Source: Nymphaea colorata (lineage: Eukaryota; Streptophyta; Magnoliopsida; Nymphaeales; Nymphaeaceae). Taken from it: 64,000 nucleotides of DNA. Position 1 is the first letter of the stretch. Each line of letters starts with the position of its first letter. A program made the position numbers and the translations under genes. The stretch covers positions 40,477,115-40,541,114 of the forward strand of contig NC_045138.2 in assembly GCF_008831285.2 (NCBI RefSeq). Direction: 5' to 3'. The notes below the pieces were generated by a model. That model made no database searches and was not told the DNA's origin. It saw nothing but the letters and a program-made list of their open reading frames with translations. Shown in pieces: positions 1 to 9,879 of the stretch.

Positions 1-190
1 TAGCCCACTTATTTTCTTCAATTAGAATGCCTTCAAAACATTTTTTGTAAAACGAAAGTTTGGGTTTGTTTTCACCATCTCAACCTCAATTCATCTAATA
101 ATTCACTATAACTATACAATGCTAGGGAACTGTCCTGAATAAGCTTGTTTCCGCACCTAGCTAGTAGGCAATCAGTCACTAGTTTGTGAA
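1..190. repeat. Left end of duplicated unit A (pairs with about 17225-17383)
   Basis: Starts TAGCCCACTTATTTTCTTCA and runs parallel to 17225 onward (AATGCCTTCAAAACATT, AGGGAACTGTCCTGAATA, CCTAGCTAGTAGGCAATCAG) until the copia insertion. A similar start (TCTTAGCCCACTTATTTTCT) recurs at about 13728 and 26746. Unit A probably begins before the window. Confidence 0.8.
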
Positions 191-483
191 TGTAGAAAGA
201 AAGAGGAGCAAGAAACAAGCAAGATTTAACGTGGTTCGGTCTGCTCAGACCTACATCCACGACAAAGGCTCCACACTTCGTTTTGTATTTTTCATTATTT
301 TTGGGCCAAAGGCAATACACGTGATATATGAGAGCTTCCACCAAAATGCCTAACGAATGTGGAAGGCTCTCTCACAAGGCAATACAATAAAAGAAACTAT
401 GATAGTTTCTAAAACATGCACAAGGAGAGAACGGCAATATGACCAACGGGTGGGAACAATAAAGGAAATTGGATTCTTCAACA
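191..483 (-). repeat. 3' LTR of the copia element (293 bp)
   Basis: Left-hand terminal repeat, downstream in element orientation. It begins TGTAGAAAGA and ends TTCAACA on the plus strand and directly abuts the target duplication. It carries a single copy of the 58-bp segment that is doubled in the other LTR, giving 293 bp against 351 bp. Confidence 0.93.
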
Positions 484-493
484 CTCCCTCTCA
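484..493 (-). other. Polypurine tract
   Basis: On the minus strand TGAGAGGGAG sits immediately upstream of the 3' LTR start (TGTTGAAG). This is the expected position and composition for the plus-strand DNA primer of an LTR retrotransposon. Confidence 0.8.
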
Positions 494-1024
494 AGTGGGC
501 TGTAAATATTTGTACATCCCCACTTGATGAGATTCTTGTAATGTTGATCTCGATTTAAACCTTTAGTAAGATCATCTGCCAGTTGATCCGAGCTTTTTGT
601 ATATGGTGTGAACAGTTCTCCTTTCTGCACTTTTTCACGAATATAATAACAATCAATTTCAATGTGTTTGATCCTTTCATGAAAAACAGGATTTGTTGCA
701 ATAGAAAGCTTGATTGTCACAATACAAGGGAATAAGAATATCAACTTGTAATCCAATTTCTGACACAAGAGTTTTAATCCATGTAAGTTCACTTGCTGCT
801 GTAGCCATAGCCCGATATTTTGCTTCAGCACTGGATCTGGACACTACACTCTGTTTTTTACTTTTCCAAGATACAATGTTTCCTCCAACAAACATACAAT
901 AACCGGTGGTAGATTTTCTGTTTGAAATACCAGCCCAATCGGCATCAGTATAACCACACACTGGATGATGACCATTCCTTTTGTACCATATACCTTGTCC
1001 TGGAGCCTTCTTTAAATACTGCAA
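490..1024 (-). pseudogene. Copia RNase H
   Basis: Two overlapping open frames. 677-1024 contains GYTDADWAGISNRKSTTGYC, SVVSRSSAEAKYRAMA and LIPLYCDNQA, the RNase H catalytic carboxylates in their usual order. 478-831 contains NPVFHERIKHIEIDCYYIREKV and SDQLADDLTKGLN, the conserved C-terminal end of copia polyproteins. The frame changes around 700. The coding end runs up to the polypurine tract and 3' LTR. Confidence 0.88.
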
Positions 1025-1042
1025 TATACGATTGACGATTTT

Positions 1043-1987
1043 TCAATGATGTTCAGTAGGATCATGCATGCACTGACTAGCAATACTGACTGCATATGTT
1101 ATATCAGGCCTTGTAATAGTTAAATAAATAAGCTTCCCTACAAGGCGTTGGTAGCCTTCTTTGTTAATGACAGGTTCATCAGGAGTAATTTCAATCTTTT
1201 GACCGACTTCAATAGGTGTCTCTATCGGCTTGCACCCAATCTTTCCTGCTGTTTTGAGCAAATCCATCGTGTATTTCCGTTGAGATAGAAAAAGACCTTT
1301 GTGCGAGTGAGCTATCTCAATTCCTAAAACATAGCGAAGCATTCCCAAATCTTTTATGTCAAAAGCATCATGGAGAAGCTCTTTAGTCTGCAAAATTCCT
1401 TGATCATTTGTTCCTGTAAGAATTATGTCATCAACATAGACCAAAATAATAATAAGATGATCATCCTTTCTTTTGATAAACAAAGAATTGTCAGCATTGC
1501 TTCTAGCAAAATTGTATTGTTCTAGGAAGTGGCTCAGATGATAGTGCCATGCTCTTGGAGATTGTTTCATACCATAGATAGCTTTACGCAACCTACACAC
1601 AAGCTTACCATTTGCCTCTTTTGGATGTTCAGGAGGAAGTTTCATATACACTTCTTCATTCAACTCTCATTGCAGGAATGCATTTTTAACATCTAATTGG
1701 TATAAAGGCCAATTGTAATTGCAAGCAATAGAAAGAATTACTCAGACAGTATTCATTTTTGCTACTGGAGCAAATGTTTCCTCATAATTTAGGCCTTGTG
1801 TTTGTGTGTATCCTTTTGCTACCAGTCTAGCTTTGTATCTTTCAACACTTCCATCACTTTTGTGTTTTATCTTGAACACCCATCGACATCCCACAACCAT
1901 TTTTTCAGGTGGTAAGGTGACAATATCCCATGTCTTATTTTTGTATAATGCATCAAGCTCTTCATTCATGGCCTTTACCCATAACAA
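1043..1987 (-). pseudogene. Copia reverse transcriptase
   Basis: RVT_2-type polymerase. 1742-1987 holds [20 protein letters not shown]... (start [12 protein letters not shown]) and [13 protein letters not shown], the palm start. 1043-1663 holds MKQSPRAWHYHLSHF, the catalytic box LVYVDDIILTG, LRYVLGIEIAHSHKGLFLSQ and LVGKLIYLTITRPDITYAV. Between them the frame is retained but carries two in-frame TGA stops (about 1667-1670 and about 1739-1741), consistent with Arg and Gly codons mutated by single bases. Confidence 0.9.
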
Positions 1988-3302
1988 GTCATTTTTTGCT
2001 TCTTCATATGTAGATACAAATAAGCTTTATATGTGCTGTTAATTCTCTCATACCCAACATAATGCTCAATCGGATAGTCGGTGGAAGTGAGCATGACAGA
2101 TAAATGAGTAGGAGGTCTGGTTTGACGTTTTGATCTTCTCAAAGGGAATTGAATGTCATTTTGATCATCTATAGTTTGACTATCAATCTGGTTCTGTGAT
2201 GTAGCATTTTCTGTGTTGGTCTCTTGAAAAGTTTCTAGTGGGTCTGAATTTCTTCTCATGATTGTAAACACATCATCTGTATTAGTGGTTGGTAATACAA
2301 TCTCCCCATGAAAACCATTATTGTTAAACATGTTAGAATTAGATAATAAATTCTTCCCCTGAATATGTTTCTCCTGCACTGGCTGAGGAAAATAGGCTGT
2401 ATTTTCATTAAATACCACATCCCTAGGTATTAGAAGATGTTTTTCTTCTACACTATAGCATTTGTACCCCTTTTGCGAGATGGAATACCCTAAGAACATG
2501 CATTTAAGAACTCGACTACTAAGTTTGTCTAAATTTTGATTTTGGGTAGCAACAAAAACAACACATCCAAAGGTTCGCATGTGGTTTAAATTGAGTTTTC
2601 GTCCCTTTAGGATTTCAAGAGGAGCACGATCCTGAAGTTGCTTGCTAGGAAGACGATAAATAATATAACATGCATTCAAAAGAGCATCACTCCAATAAAT
2701 TCGAGGAACATTCATTTGGAATAACAACGCTCGCATGACTTCTAGGAGATGTCGATTTTTTCTTTCGGCTACTCCGTTTTGTTGAGGAGTCCCTACACAG
2801 GTAAACTGATGATCAATACCATGTTGTTTTTCAAAACTTTGGAACATGGAATTTTTAAACTCAGTGCCGTTATCAGTTCTTAGAGTTTTAATTTGCACTC
2901 CGTATTGATTTTTAATCATATTAAAAAAGATTTGAAATTTGTCAAAAACTTCACTTTTATTTTTAAGCAGGTGATTTTTGAAAAATCATCAATAAAGGTA
3001 ACATAATATCTAAAGCCAGAATAAGAACTCACAGGGGCTGGTCCCCACACATCGGAATATACCAAATCAAATGGATGTTCAGCAACACTATTAGACTCAG
3101 GAAAAGGAGGCCTACTCATCTTAGCATAACGACACACATCACACGAATGAAAATCATAATAACATGTAGGAAATAAAACTTTCAACTTGTAATTGGAAGG
3201 ATGGCCAAGTCTTTTATGCCACAAAAAACTATCAAATTTAGCAATCAAAGCTTTATTTTCATGTTCCAACACATATAGTCCATTGGTAATTTTTCCCTCC
3301 AA
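1975..3302 (-). pseudogene. Copia integrase
   Basis: The first piece (2916-3302) has the zinc-binding HHCC region (WHKRLGHPS followed by CDVCRYAKMSRPPF) and the first catalytic Asp context (YSDVWGPAPVSS). It shifts frame near 2919. The second piece (1975-2919) has the second Asp (LRTDNGTEFKN) and the catalytic Glu (GTPQQNGVAERKNRHLLEVM), followed by the C-terminal integrase region (FGCVVFVATQNQN, FLGYS). The D-D-E residues are all visible, but a frame change near 2919-2950 and another near 1980 break the polyprotein. Confidence 0.88.
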
Positions 3303-3711
3303 TCATCTTCTTCGTCAACCTGTCCTGAAAGATCACATCATACGGTGAGAATATAATATCACAGTTCAAATCCTTGGTGAGTTTAGAAATAGACAATAAA
3401 TTTGTAGACAGCTTAGGAACAATTAAGGTATTAATTTTTTTGTCACTATCAAAGAGATTGACACTACTAATACCTTCAACTCTCACCTTGGATCCATCTA
3501 CAATAACAACAAAATTATTCTCATGTACATCCTTAATATTAGAGTGATTTACAGTAGATGAACACATAAGCTCGCTTGCTCCAGAATATATAATCCAGTC
3601 AGAGTAAGTAGAGAGAGTACCTGGAAGATCTTGACTAGATGTCGAGGCGACTATGGCAATCTTCTCCTTTTGTTTGCATACATTCTGAAGAAGCTCGGTG
3701 ATAGTCTTCAA
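3259..3711 (-). pseudogene. Copia aspartic protease region
   Basis: Retropepsin-like segment of the copia polyprotein that would process Gag-Pol. The active-site neighbourhood reads SDWIIYSGASELM, where functional copia proteases have Asp before Ser-Gly-Ala. Here that residue is Tyr, so the catalytic aspartate is lost. Downstream VPKLSTNLLSISKLTKD is the usual conserved protease/pre-integrase stretch. The upstream frame is disrupted by the 148-bp duplication. Confidence 0.85.
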
Positions 3712-3899
3712 TTGAGCAGCTACATCAGTGGTTTCTGTGGCAGCTACATCAGTAAGTAGAGAGAGTACCTGAAAGATCTTGACTAGATGTCGAGGCGACT
3801 ATGGCAATCTTCTCCTTTTGTTTGCATACATTCTGAAGAAGCTCGGTGATAGTCTTCAATTGAGCAGCTACATCAATGGTTTCTGTGGCAGCAACTTGA
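3604..3899. repeat. 148-bp tandem duplication in gag-protease
   Basis: Sequence beginning GTAAGTAGAGAGAG at 3604 restarts at 3752 and repeats with only a few changes to about 3899. The period of 148 is not a multiple of three, so reading passes from one frame to another here. This explains why the gag and protease open frames overlap in content, both containing KTITELLQNVCKQKEK. Confidence 0.88.
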
Positions 3900-4827
3900 G
3901 CAGAAGCAGTTAGGTCATTTGGACGCCGACCCTGAGATGCTCCTAGTTTCCCATGCAGTGTCCAACACCTATCACGAGTGTGCCCATTCTTCTTACAATA
4001 AGTGCAAGTAAACTTGCTGTTTTGATTTCTCGATTTATAGCCATAAGACCCTTGACTATCCCTTTTGTTCATTGTAGCAGCATACGCAGTAGTATTGGCA
4101 TGAAACGCTACTTTGTCAGAACCCTCACTTGCTGAATTTTCTGGTTGAGTATCTGGGTTCATAACTTGACGACGTGTTTCTTCTCTCATAAGGGTGGACA
4201 GAATATTATTGACAGAAGGTAATTGGGCTGAGAGCAAAATTTGACTTCGAATATGTTCAAAATCATTTCCAAGACCTGCTAGGAATTGAAAAGTCTTTTA
4301 GTGTTGCCTGAGTTTTTTCGATGGAGCATTATCACTATATGATGCAGTGTATATGTCATATTCATCCCATAAACACTTCATTTTGCCTAATCAGCAATAC
4401 ACATATTCCACTTTCTTAAACTATGAATTTGATATGATAGCTGATACATGCGGGCGACATTGTTTTGCTCACTATGCATTTCCTTTGCATTAATCCATAC
4501 ATCATGAGCACTAGTCAGAAACATAAAGTTTCAAGCAATTTTTGGCTCCATGGAATTGAGAAGCCATGACATAACCGTGTCATTGATGGATTTTCATACC
4601 TTAAAACGTGCATCAGTTTCATGTGGTTGAATAATTTCTCCATCAATATAACCCAACTTTGATCTACCACTCATATATAATGTAACAGATCTAGACCACG
4701 ATAAATAATTTCTTCCATCTAGTAGAGTAGAAGTGATTTTGGTATTTGGTACCTGATCTTGAACAACTATTCTCTCCATTGTAGAGTCTGACCACTGGTT
4801 TGGTGTAGACAAGCTATTTCCTGCCAT
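3753..4827 (-). pseudogene. gag: Copia gag (capsid/nucleocapsid), interrupted
   Basis: The N-terminal piece (4594-4827) begins MAGNSLSTPN and carries the gag motif LDGRNYLSWSRSV followed by LGYIDGEI, typical of plant copia gag. A second open piece (3749-4237) carries a CCHC zinc knuckle, CTYCKKNGHTRDRC (CX2CX4HX4C), which binds RNA during packaging. The stretch 4238-4593 between them should encode the UBN2-like middle of gag but is broken by stops and frame changes. The start is the first ATG after the leader and PBS. The C-terminal end runs into a 148-bp duplication that shifts frame before the protease. Confidence 0.85.
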
Positions 4828-5424
4828 GAATCTGCTGTGAAACAGGAGGCCGCAAATGAAGAATAGAGAATCACGCAGTTGAGGTTCTCTCTAGCAAGAA
4901 TTTGCAGTCAAACCCTCGGCACTTGTAAATTCAGCAGCTGCTTATAGAGTTATCCAAAAATTCTGAAATTTATATCAAAAATACTAGACATGTGCCGAAA
5001 TCCAATGCCACTAGGCACAGCTTCTTATTCGACTCCAATAAAAAACGCGCCCCAGAGAAAGTCACGCCTGGACCTGAAGTTGCAGGAAGCACTCCAGTGA
5101 CAGGCGGTCAATCAAAAATTCATACCTCCTTCACCGCTGCTCCAAAAAATCTGAAATTTTGTGTGGAGATTCCTCAGATACAGGCGCTTCCCACGAGCCT
5201 ATGCTCGACCCAAACCGCCGCCGGAGCAGGCAGCGCGGGTCACCGGAATCTGGTGCAGTTTCAGATTTCACAGGTACTGTAAAATGAAAAAAACTGAAAT
5301 TTTGCAGGAAGAATCCTCATATGCAGACGATTCCAATGAGTCTATGCTTGACCAAAACCGCGACCGGAGTTGACAGTGCCGATCGTCGGAATCTGGCGCA
5401 GTTTCAGAATTTAGAGGTACACCT

Positions 5425-5436
5425 GCTCTGATACCA
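5425..5436 (-). other. Primer binding site (initiator tRNA-Met type)
   Basis: Read on the minus strand directly after the 5' LTR this is TGGTATCAGAGC, the standard plant copia primer site complementary to the 3' end of initiator methionine tRNA. No spacer separates it from the LTR end. Confidence 0.9.
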
Positions 5437-5787
5437 TGTAGAAAGAAAGAGGAGCAAGAAACAAGCAAGATTTAACGTGGTTCGGTCTGCTCAGACCTAC
5501 ATCCACGACAAAGGCTCCACAGTTCGCTTTGTATTTTTCATTATTTTTGGGCCCAAGGCAATACACGTGATATATAAGAGCTTCCACCAAAATGCCTAAC
5601 GAATGTGGAAGGCTTTCTCACAAGGCAATACAATAAAAGAAACTATGATAGTTTCTAAAACATGCACAAGGAGAGAACGGCAATATGCCCAACGGGTGGC
5701 AACAATAAAGTAAATTGGATTCTTCAAGGAGTGAACGGCAATATGCCCAACGGGTGGCAACAATAAAGTAAATTGGATTCTTCAACA
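5437..5787 (-). repeat. 5' LTR of the copia element (351 bp)
   Basis: Right-hand terminal repeat, upstream in element orientation. It has the same termini as 191-483 and differs by a handful of substitutions plus one extra 58-bp unit: 5670-5727 is repeated as 5728-5785. The primer binding site lies immediately inside it. Confidence 0.93.
5670..5785. repeat. 58-bp direct tandem duplication inside the 5' LTR
   Basis: Two adjacent 58-bp units (5670-5727, 5728-5785) that begin GGAGAGAACGG and GGAGTGAACGG and both end ATTCTTCAA. The 3' LTR has one unit. The length difference between the LTRs (351 minus 293) is exactly 58. Confidence 0.9.
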
Positions 5788-5792
5788 GTGAA

Positions 5793-7100
5793 ACATGAGT
5801 GTGGATCAATTCACCAAGCACCAGCCTTGGGCTAATGTCAAAGATAGTGATGCATTAGCTAATGTGCTATGCAAGCTCCAACCTGTGCACCACCGACATC
5901 GTCCTTGGTTGATTCATGGAGACTATCTTTGACTTTCGAGCAAGTTAAAAACAAGAGGGAAGTGGGGATGAGGACTTCGGCTCTTATCTGAATGATAGAA
6001 TGAAATACTTTGTTGCTCACCCAAAGAACAGCACCATAAAACCAGTGTGCACTCACACGAAAATGATGGCAAGACACTAATTTTGGTTTTATTAGTTTCT
6101 TTGTTCCTCTGCATCTATCTGTTTTTAAGTCAGAAAACTAAAATAGACGTTATGTGAATCAATCCGGCCTCTTCATCACGTTAAACAATGCTCGTTGCAC
6201 GGCACGAGAAAATAGAGTGCAAGTAAACGTTGTATGTGATTGCACGCTTACAAATGATAAAAGATCCATGTTTGTGAACTTGTTTGTGTGAGCTTAAAGG
6301 ACTTTTCATATTATCCTCCTTCCTTTGGAAGCCATGTTTTCATGTTTTACCAGAGGAGCATTTTAGTATTTTTAAAGTATACAAATTTTCAAGATCCACT
6401 TTTGGTCTCATAGACAAAGGACGTACCTAATATGGTTGTTAGCTGAAGTCAGGACTCCATAAGAAAACTTAAATAAGTATGAGACATTTAAAATCTTGTT
6501 AAAAATCGCCTGCAAACCGAAAACTTTACTTTTCATTCAAGTGATTTAAAAAAAATGCCTAAAAATTTTGCAATAATAAAAAACATTCTTGACTTTCCAT
6601 GGTTGTTAAAAATACACATAAATTTTGCACTGTTTATGAAAAACGACCTTTTGTATACTAAACCTCCAAGTCTTCTCGAGATAAAATGACAGAAACACCT
6701 TAAACACAAATAAATGTTTTATAGTAATAATTTACATTTAGTTCTTTTAACTACCAACAATCCTATTCATTGATCAAGTTTAGTAAAATTTCAAATTAAT
6801 TATTTTTGTTGATATCAAAAGTAATTAGGTTACGATTTTTCAGTTAATTCCAGAAAATTATAGTGCAAGAAAATTAAATATGTCCATGAAGTTAGCTATA
6901 CATACTTGCATGTTGTCGTTTAGAGGGAAAATGACAATTTTAACAGCTTAATAGTTAATTCCACAAAAATAAACGTGAGGATATTTTGAACTAACCAAGA
7001 AAGCGTCGATGTCAAGATTTATAAATTAAAAACAGATATATTAAATGAGAGAAAATCTAGGTAAGCACATCCTTGGGTGCTCGACAAAATGACTAAATGA
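5793..7100. repeat. Noncoding upstream part of unit A (pairs with 17389-18700)
   Basis: The sequence from ACATGAGTGT onward matches 17389 onward for about 1.3 kb, with small indels, up to the LTP promoter. Shared landmarks are CACCAAGCACCAGCCTTGGG, GCTCGTTGCACGGCACGA and AAAAATCGCCTGCAAA-type AT-rich stretches. I see no convincing coding sequence in it; short ORFs here are not conserved between the two copies. Confidence 0.75.
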
Positions 7101-7123
7101 GCATCATCACATGTCCAGATGAG

Positions 7124-7131
7124 TATATATA
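7124..7131 (+). promoter_or_regulatory. Putative TATA box of LTP-like gene A
   Basis: TATATATA, 61 bp before the ATG at 7192. It lies in a block (CATCACATGTCCAGATGAG before, AGACCATACCCATGCATTGG after) that is almost identical at 18716 and recognisable at 32936 upstream of the other two copies. The spacing fits a TATA promoter with a short leader. Confidence 0.6.
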
Positions 7132-7191
7132 GACCATACCCATGCATTGGGTAGAGCAGAACAGCTTTGCTATATAGAAAGAGAGAGAGAT

Positions 7192-8260
7192 ATGGCAGTG
7201 ACTTTTGTCACAGTACTGAGCATCTTTGTGGTTGCCTTGTTGGCGGTACCAGGCGGGCTGAACTCCGGCCAGGTGATGGCATGGGACTGCGAAAAGGAGA
7301 AAGATGAGTTGAAAGCCGTCTGCGGCAAGTACGTCCTGAATCACAACCCACTTCCTGGGCCGCCGTGTCCAAGTTGCTGCAACAAGGTCATGGCTTCTGA
7401 TATTCCTTGTGTCTGCCGAGCTCTCACTGCTGCGGACTTGAAGATATACAATATAACATTGGCTCTATGCGTCGACCGCAAGTGTGGCTATCCCCTTCCC
7501 GCCGGCTTCAAATGCGCTGGTAATTACTCCTAGGCTTTACGTTTATACTCGCATTACCTCAATGCTCAGGGTGCTCTGGTCATTTGATACCCCAGGGTCA
7601 ACTTCAATGCTAAGTGCCCGACCATTCGATCACTTCTCAATTTTGCCAATACGGGCCGGTAGCAGGGATGGAGGGAGGTGGAGTTTACGTGGAGCATATG
7701 CTTCATTTAGTTTAGTATTGAAACTTATGTGAATTTAGGTCCTGAAGTAGCCCCATGAAATTAAGGGCAACTGGCCTATGGTTAATTGAAAATGTGTTAA
7801 CTATATATTTAGTGCTTCATGAAAAAACATTTTTCACTCCATCTCTGATCAATAAGTTAATTAATTCCCTAGTTCGCCTTTCATTTTTATGAAGAAATCT
7901 CACTGTCCGACTGAGAGTCAAAGCCCTCCTCTTTACCTTGAACCCTGGGGGCCTTAGGACTGTATCCATGTTTGAGTTGGAACTTATCCTGAATGTCAAT
8001 CAGTGCATGGCTCATCCCTTGCCTCAGCACAAGGGGTGTGAGCACTTATATCACTTGAACCAAAAACCGGTTGCCTAAGGTTCCCCTTTGATTAGTCATA
8101 AGATTCATAACTAGTTATTTATGAACATGTCAACTCTTCTAAATATTTGTACCAGCATTATTTTATTTTTTATTTTGAGAGGTATATTTCATGACTAATT
8201 ACAAGTGTTCATTTTTCTTACGTTGTGGATTCAGGTTACACCCTGCCCGAAATTTGTTGA
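7192..8260 (+). CDS. Secreted nsLTP-like cysteine-rich protein, copy A (two exons)
   Basis: Predicted exons 7192-7519 and 8235-8260, giving 117 residues with a GT-AG intron of 715 bp. The start is the ATG of MAVTFVTVLS, whose hydrophobic leader has a likely cleavage near residue 30 (SGQVMA). An in-frame upstream extension is unlikely because the TATA box is too close. The mature part has the eight-cysteine LTP pattern: C33, C44, C62-C63, C73-x-C75, C98, C108, plus extra C59, C93 and C117. There is one NIT glycosylation site (N87). By family it belongs with small plant lipid-transfer/DIR1-like proteins (AAI/LTP fold), which are secreted and bind lipids. Exon 2 adds only YTLPEIC and a stop. The splice is inferred from the conserved exon 2 in the paralogue at 20046 and from the usual presence of a late intron in LTP genes. 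Without splicing the frame would end as GNYS at 7533. Confidence 0.82.
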
Positions 8261-9400
8261 TGGCGAAGGAGCTTCGTTTATGAATGATGTGGGTGCCTGC
8301 TCTTGCGTTGAATGAAGCATGTGCAGTACTCGTGTGCCTTTTGTTCCGTGATCTATCAATTGTTCTACTTCTGTCTATTATCTTATGAATAAGGCAATGA
8401 GCATGGCTGTTTGTGTGCATAATGGATGCTATTGGTTTTGGACAAGGATCCTATTACGATCTATGGTTATGCCCGCAACTCATTGCTGACTATATACTGC
8501 ACAGGGAGTTGGCACTAATGAGAATCGAACCATTGAGTAAAGCAATAGGCCGTAATGCCAAATTCCATGACAGATTTTTTGAAATCAAACTTGAAATTTT
8601 TTACTTTTTTTCCAACAAACTAAAGGTTACTTTTTCTAATAAGGGAAAATTAATTTCTAATTGCCTTTTTTTCACATTTGCGAGAAAAAGCCTACATATA
8701 TGTCGAATTTCTATTATTTGAATTATTATTTGAATAGCGACGCTCCTAAAATGGACTGCATTTGATGGGTCACAAACTGATTCGGCTGAATCGATTTTAT
8801 TCAATTTTGGTTTTAATTTGCAACACTCTTCCCGACATGATCATACCTACGACACCACCACCCCCCCATAAGGAACAAAGTTAATTTGCCAGGAATTTAT
8901 TTGTTTGATGGATTGGGAATTGGCTTGTTGCCGTAGTTGCTAGGTAAAGAGCTGATTAACCAATTTGTCACCAACAAGATCAGGCGCCTTAATTTTAATT
9001 TATTATAGACGTAACCTATCGTTTAATAATCTTTTTGCTTAAATGAAAACAAAATTGAAAGGCGTTATTTGGTTAAGTTTCATATGATCAAATATGTTGG
9101 GATCCTTTGATCGACACATAACAAGGATGATGAGGTCGATAGGCTTTAGCGTAAGATTCAATTTCCTTCTTATAACATTTAATATTCGGATGTGTGTGCT
9201 TTAAGAGGAGTGAATGATAACACTCCAAAAGTTTAATGTCTTAAAGATTATGCATGAGGGACGTCTTCAAGGACCTATAAAGAAGGTTGTTAACATAGTC
9301 GGCTGTCCTTATTCCTCCCACTTTTCAGGCTAGAACAGAAACTACAAAGGAACAGGATGGGATTTGTCGAACAAGGGCCTAAGTCAGGTGTGGAGTGGGC
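8261..9400. repeat. LTP 3' untranslated and downstream sequence, unit A
   Basis: Matches 20072-21290 of unit B and 15580-16330 of the partial unit (GGCGAAGGAG, TTGAATGAAGCATG, GATTCGGCTGAATCGATTTT, GGGAATTGGCTTGTTGCC, CAGGCGCCTT). I see no protein-coding gene in it. The first part is probably the 3' UTR of the LTP transcript. Confidence 0.65.
8388..8393 (+). terminator. Possible poly(A) signal of LTP copy A (AATAAG)
   Basis: AATAAG in the context TTATGAATAAGGCAATGAGC, 128 bp after the exon 2 stop. The paralogue at 20199 has the canonical AATAAA in the same context, so this copy carries a weakened variant. Confidence 0.45.
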
Positions 9401-9409
9401 TGTTACATA

Positions 9410-9860
9410 AATTCTATTTGTAGAGACTAGAATCAAGCAAGAACGAAGAGATCACAATGATAGTATCTCAATACTTAACATGGGAATACTAGGCAACATG
9501 AGTGGTGGCATGCTTATGGCATTATCAGCCAAAAACGTACTGCAGAATCTGCAACCATATGGTCCTTTTGTGGATCATAAATTCTATTTGTAAAGTCTAG
9601 AAGCAAGAAGGAACTAACAGACCTCAATGATAGTATCTCAATATTTGACAGCAAGAAACTATGCAAAATGGAGTTGTGTCATGCTTATGCCATTATCAGC
9701 AAAAAAACAAGGTTGCTTCATTGATGATAGCTTGAAAGAACCTGATGTAAGAATTTGCATACTCGAGAACGTGCAACCATATGGTCCTTTCGTGGATCAT
9801 AAATTCTCCTTCTCAAGACTAGTTGATAGTGTCATCTGGCTAGATTCTTCTTACATTTGA
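9410..9860 (+). pseudogene. Two tandem copia gag fragments, unit A
   Basis: Two successive versions of one segment (about 9410-9590 and 9590-9860), both with GATAGTATCTCAATA and GCATTATCAGC. The second has an open stretch (9627-9860) reading ARNYAKWSCVMLMPLSAKK then CFIDDSLKEPD. That is the N-terminal copia gag signature (NYxxW, short spacer, LSAKNK, FIDGSxxxP). No LTR or pol sequence accompanies it on this strand, so it is an isolated fragment. Unit B has the same pair at 21305-21756. Confidence 0.6.
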
Positions 9861-9879
9861 AGCTTTTGAGAGAGTTTTT

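Larger units (their letters stand above)
186..5792 (-). mobile_element. Ty1/copia LTR retrotransposon, structurally complete, coding-dead
   Basis: Element reading on the minus strand, bounded by two LTRs that begin TG and end CA and by a perfect 5-bp target duplication GTGAA (186-190 and 5788-5792). The order from the high-coordinate end is 5' LTR, primer binding site, gag with a zinc knuckle, protease, integrase, reverse transcriptase, RNase H, polypurine tract, 3' LTR. Integrase before reverse transcriptase is the diagnostic order of Copia. The internal region is broken by frameshifts, in-frame stops and a 148-bp duplication, so it is not autonomous. The two LTRs differ at about eight positions by eye outside a 58-bp extra repeat, so the insertion is fairly young. 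The related sequence near 17379-17390 has the same flanks without the element, so it landed after the segmental duplication. Confidence 0.95.
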
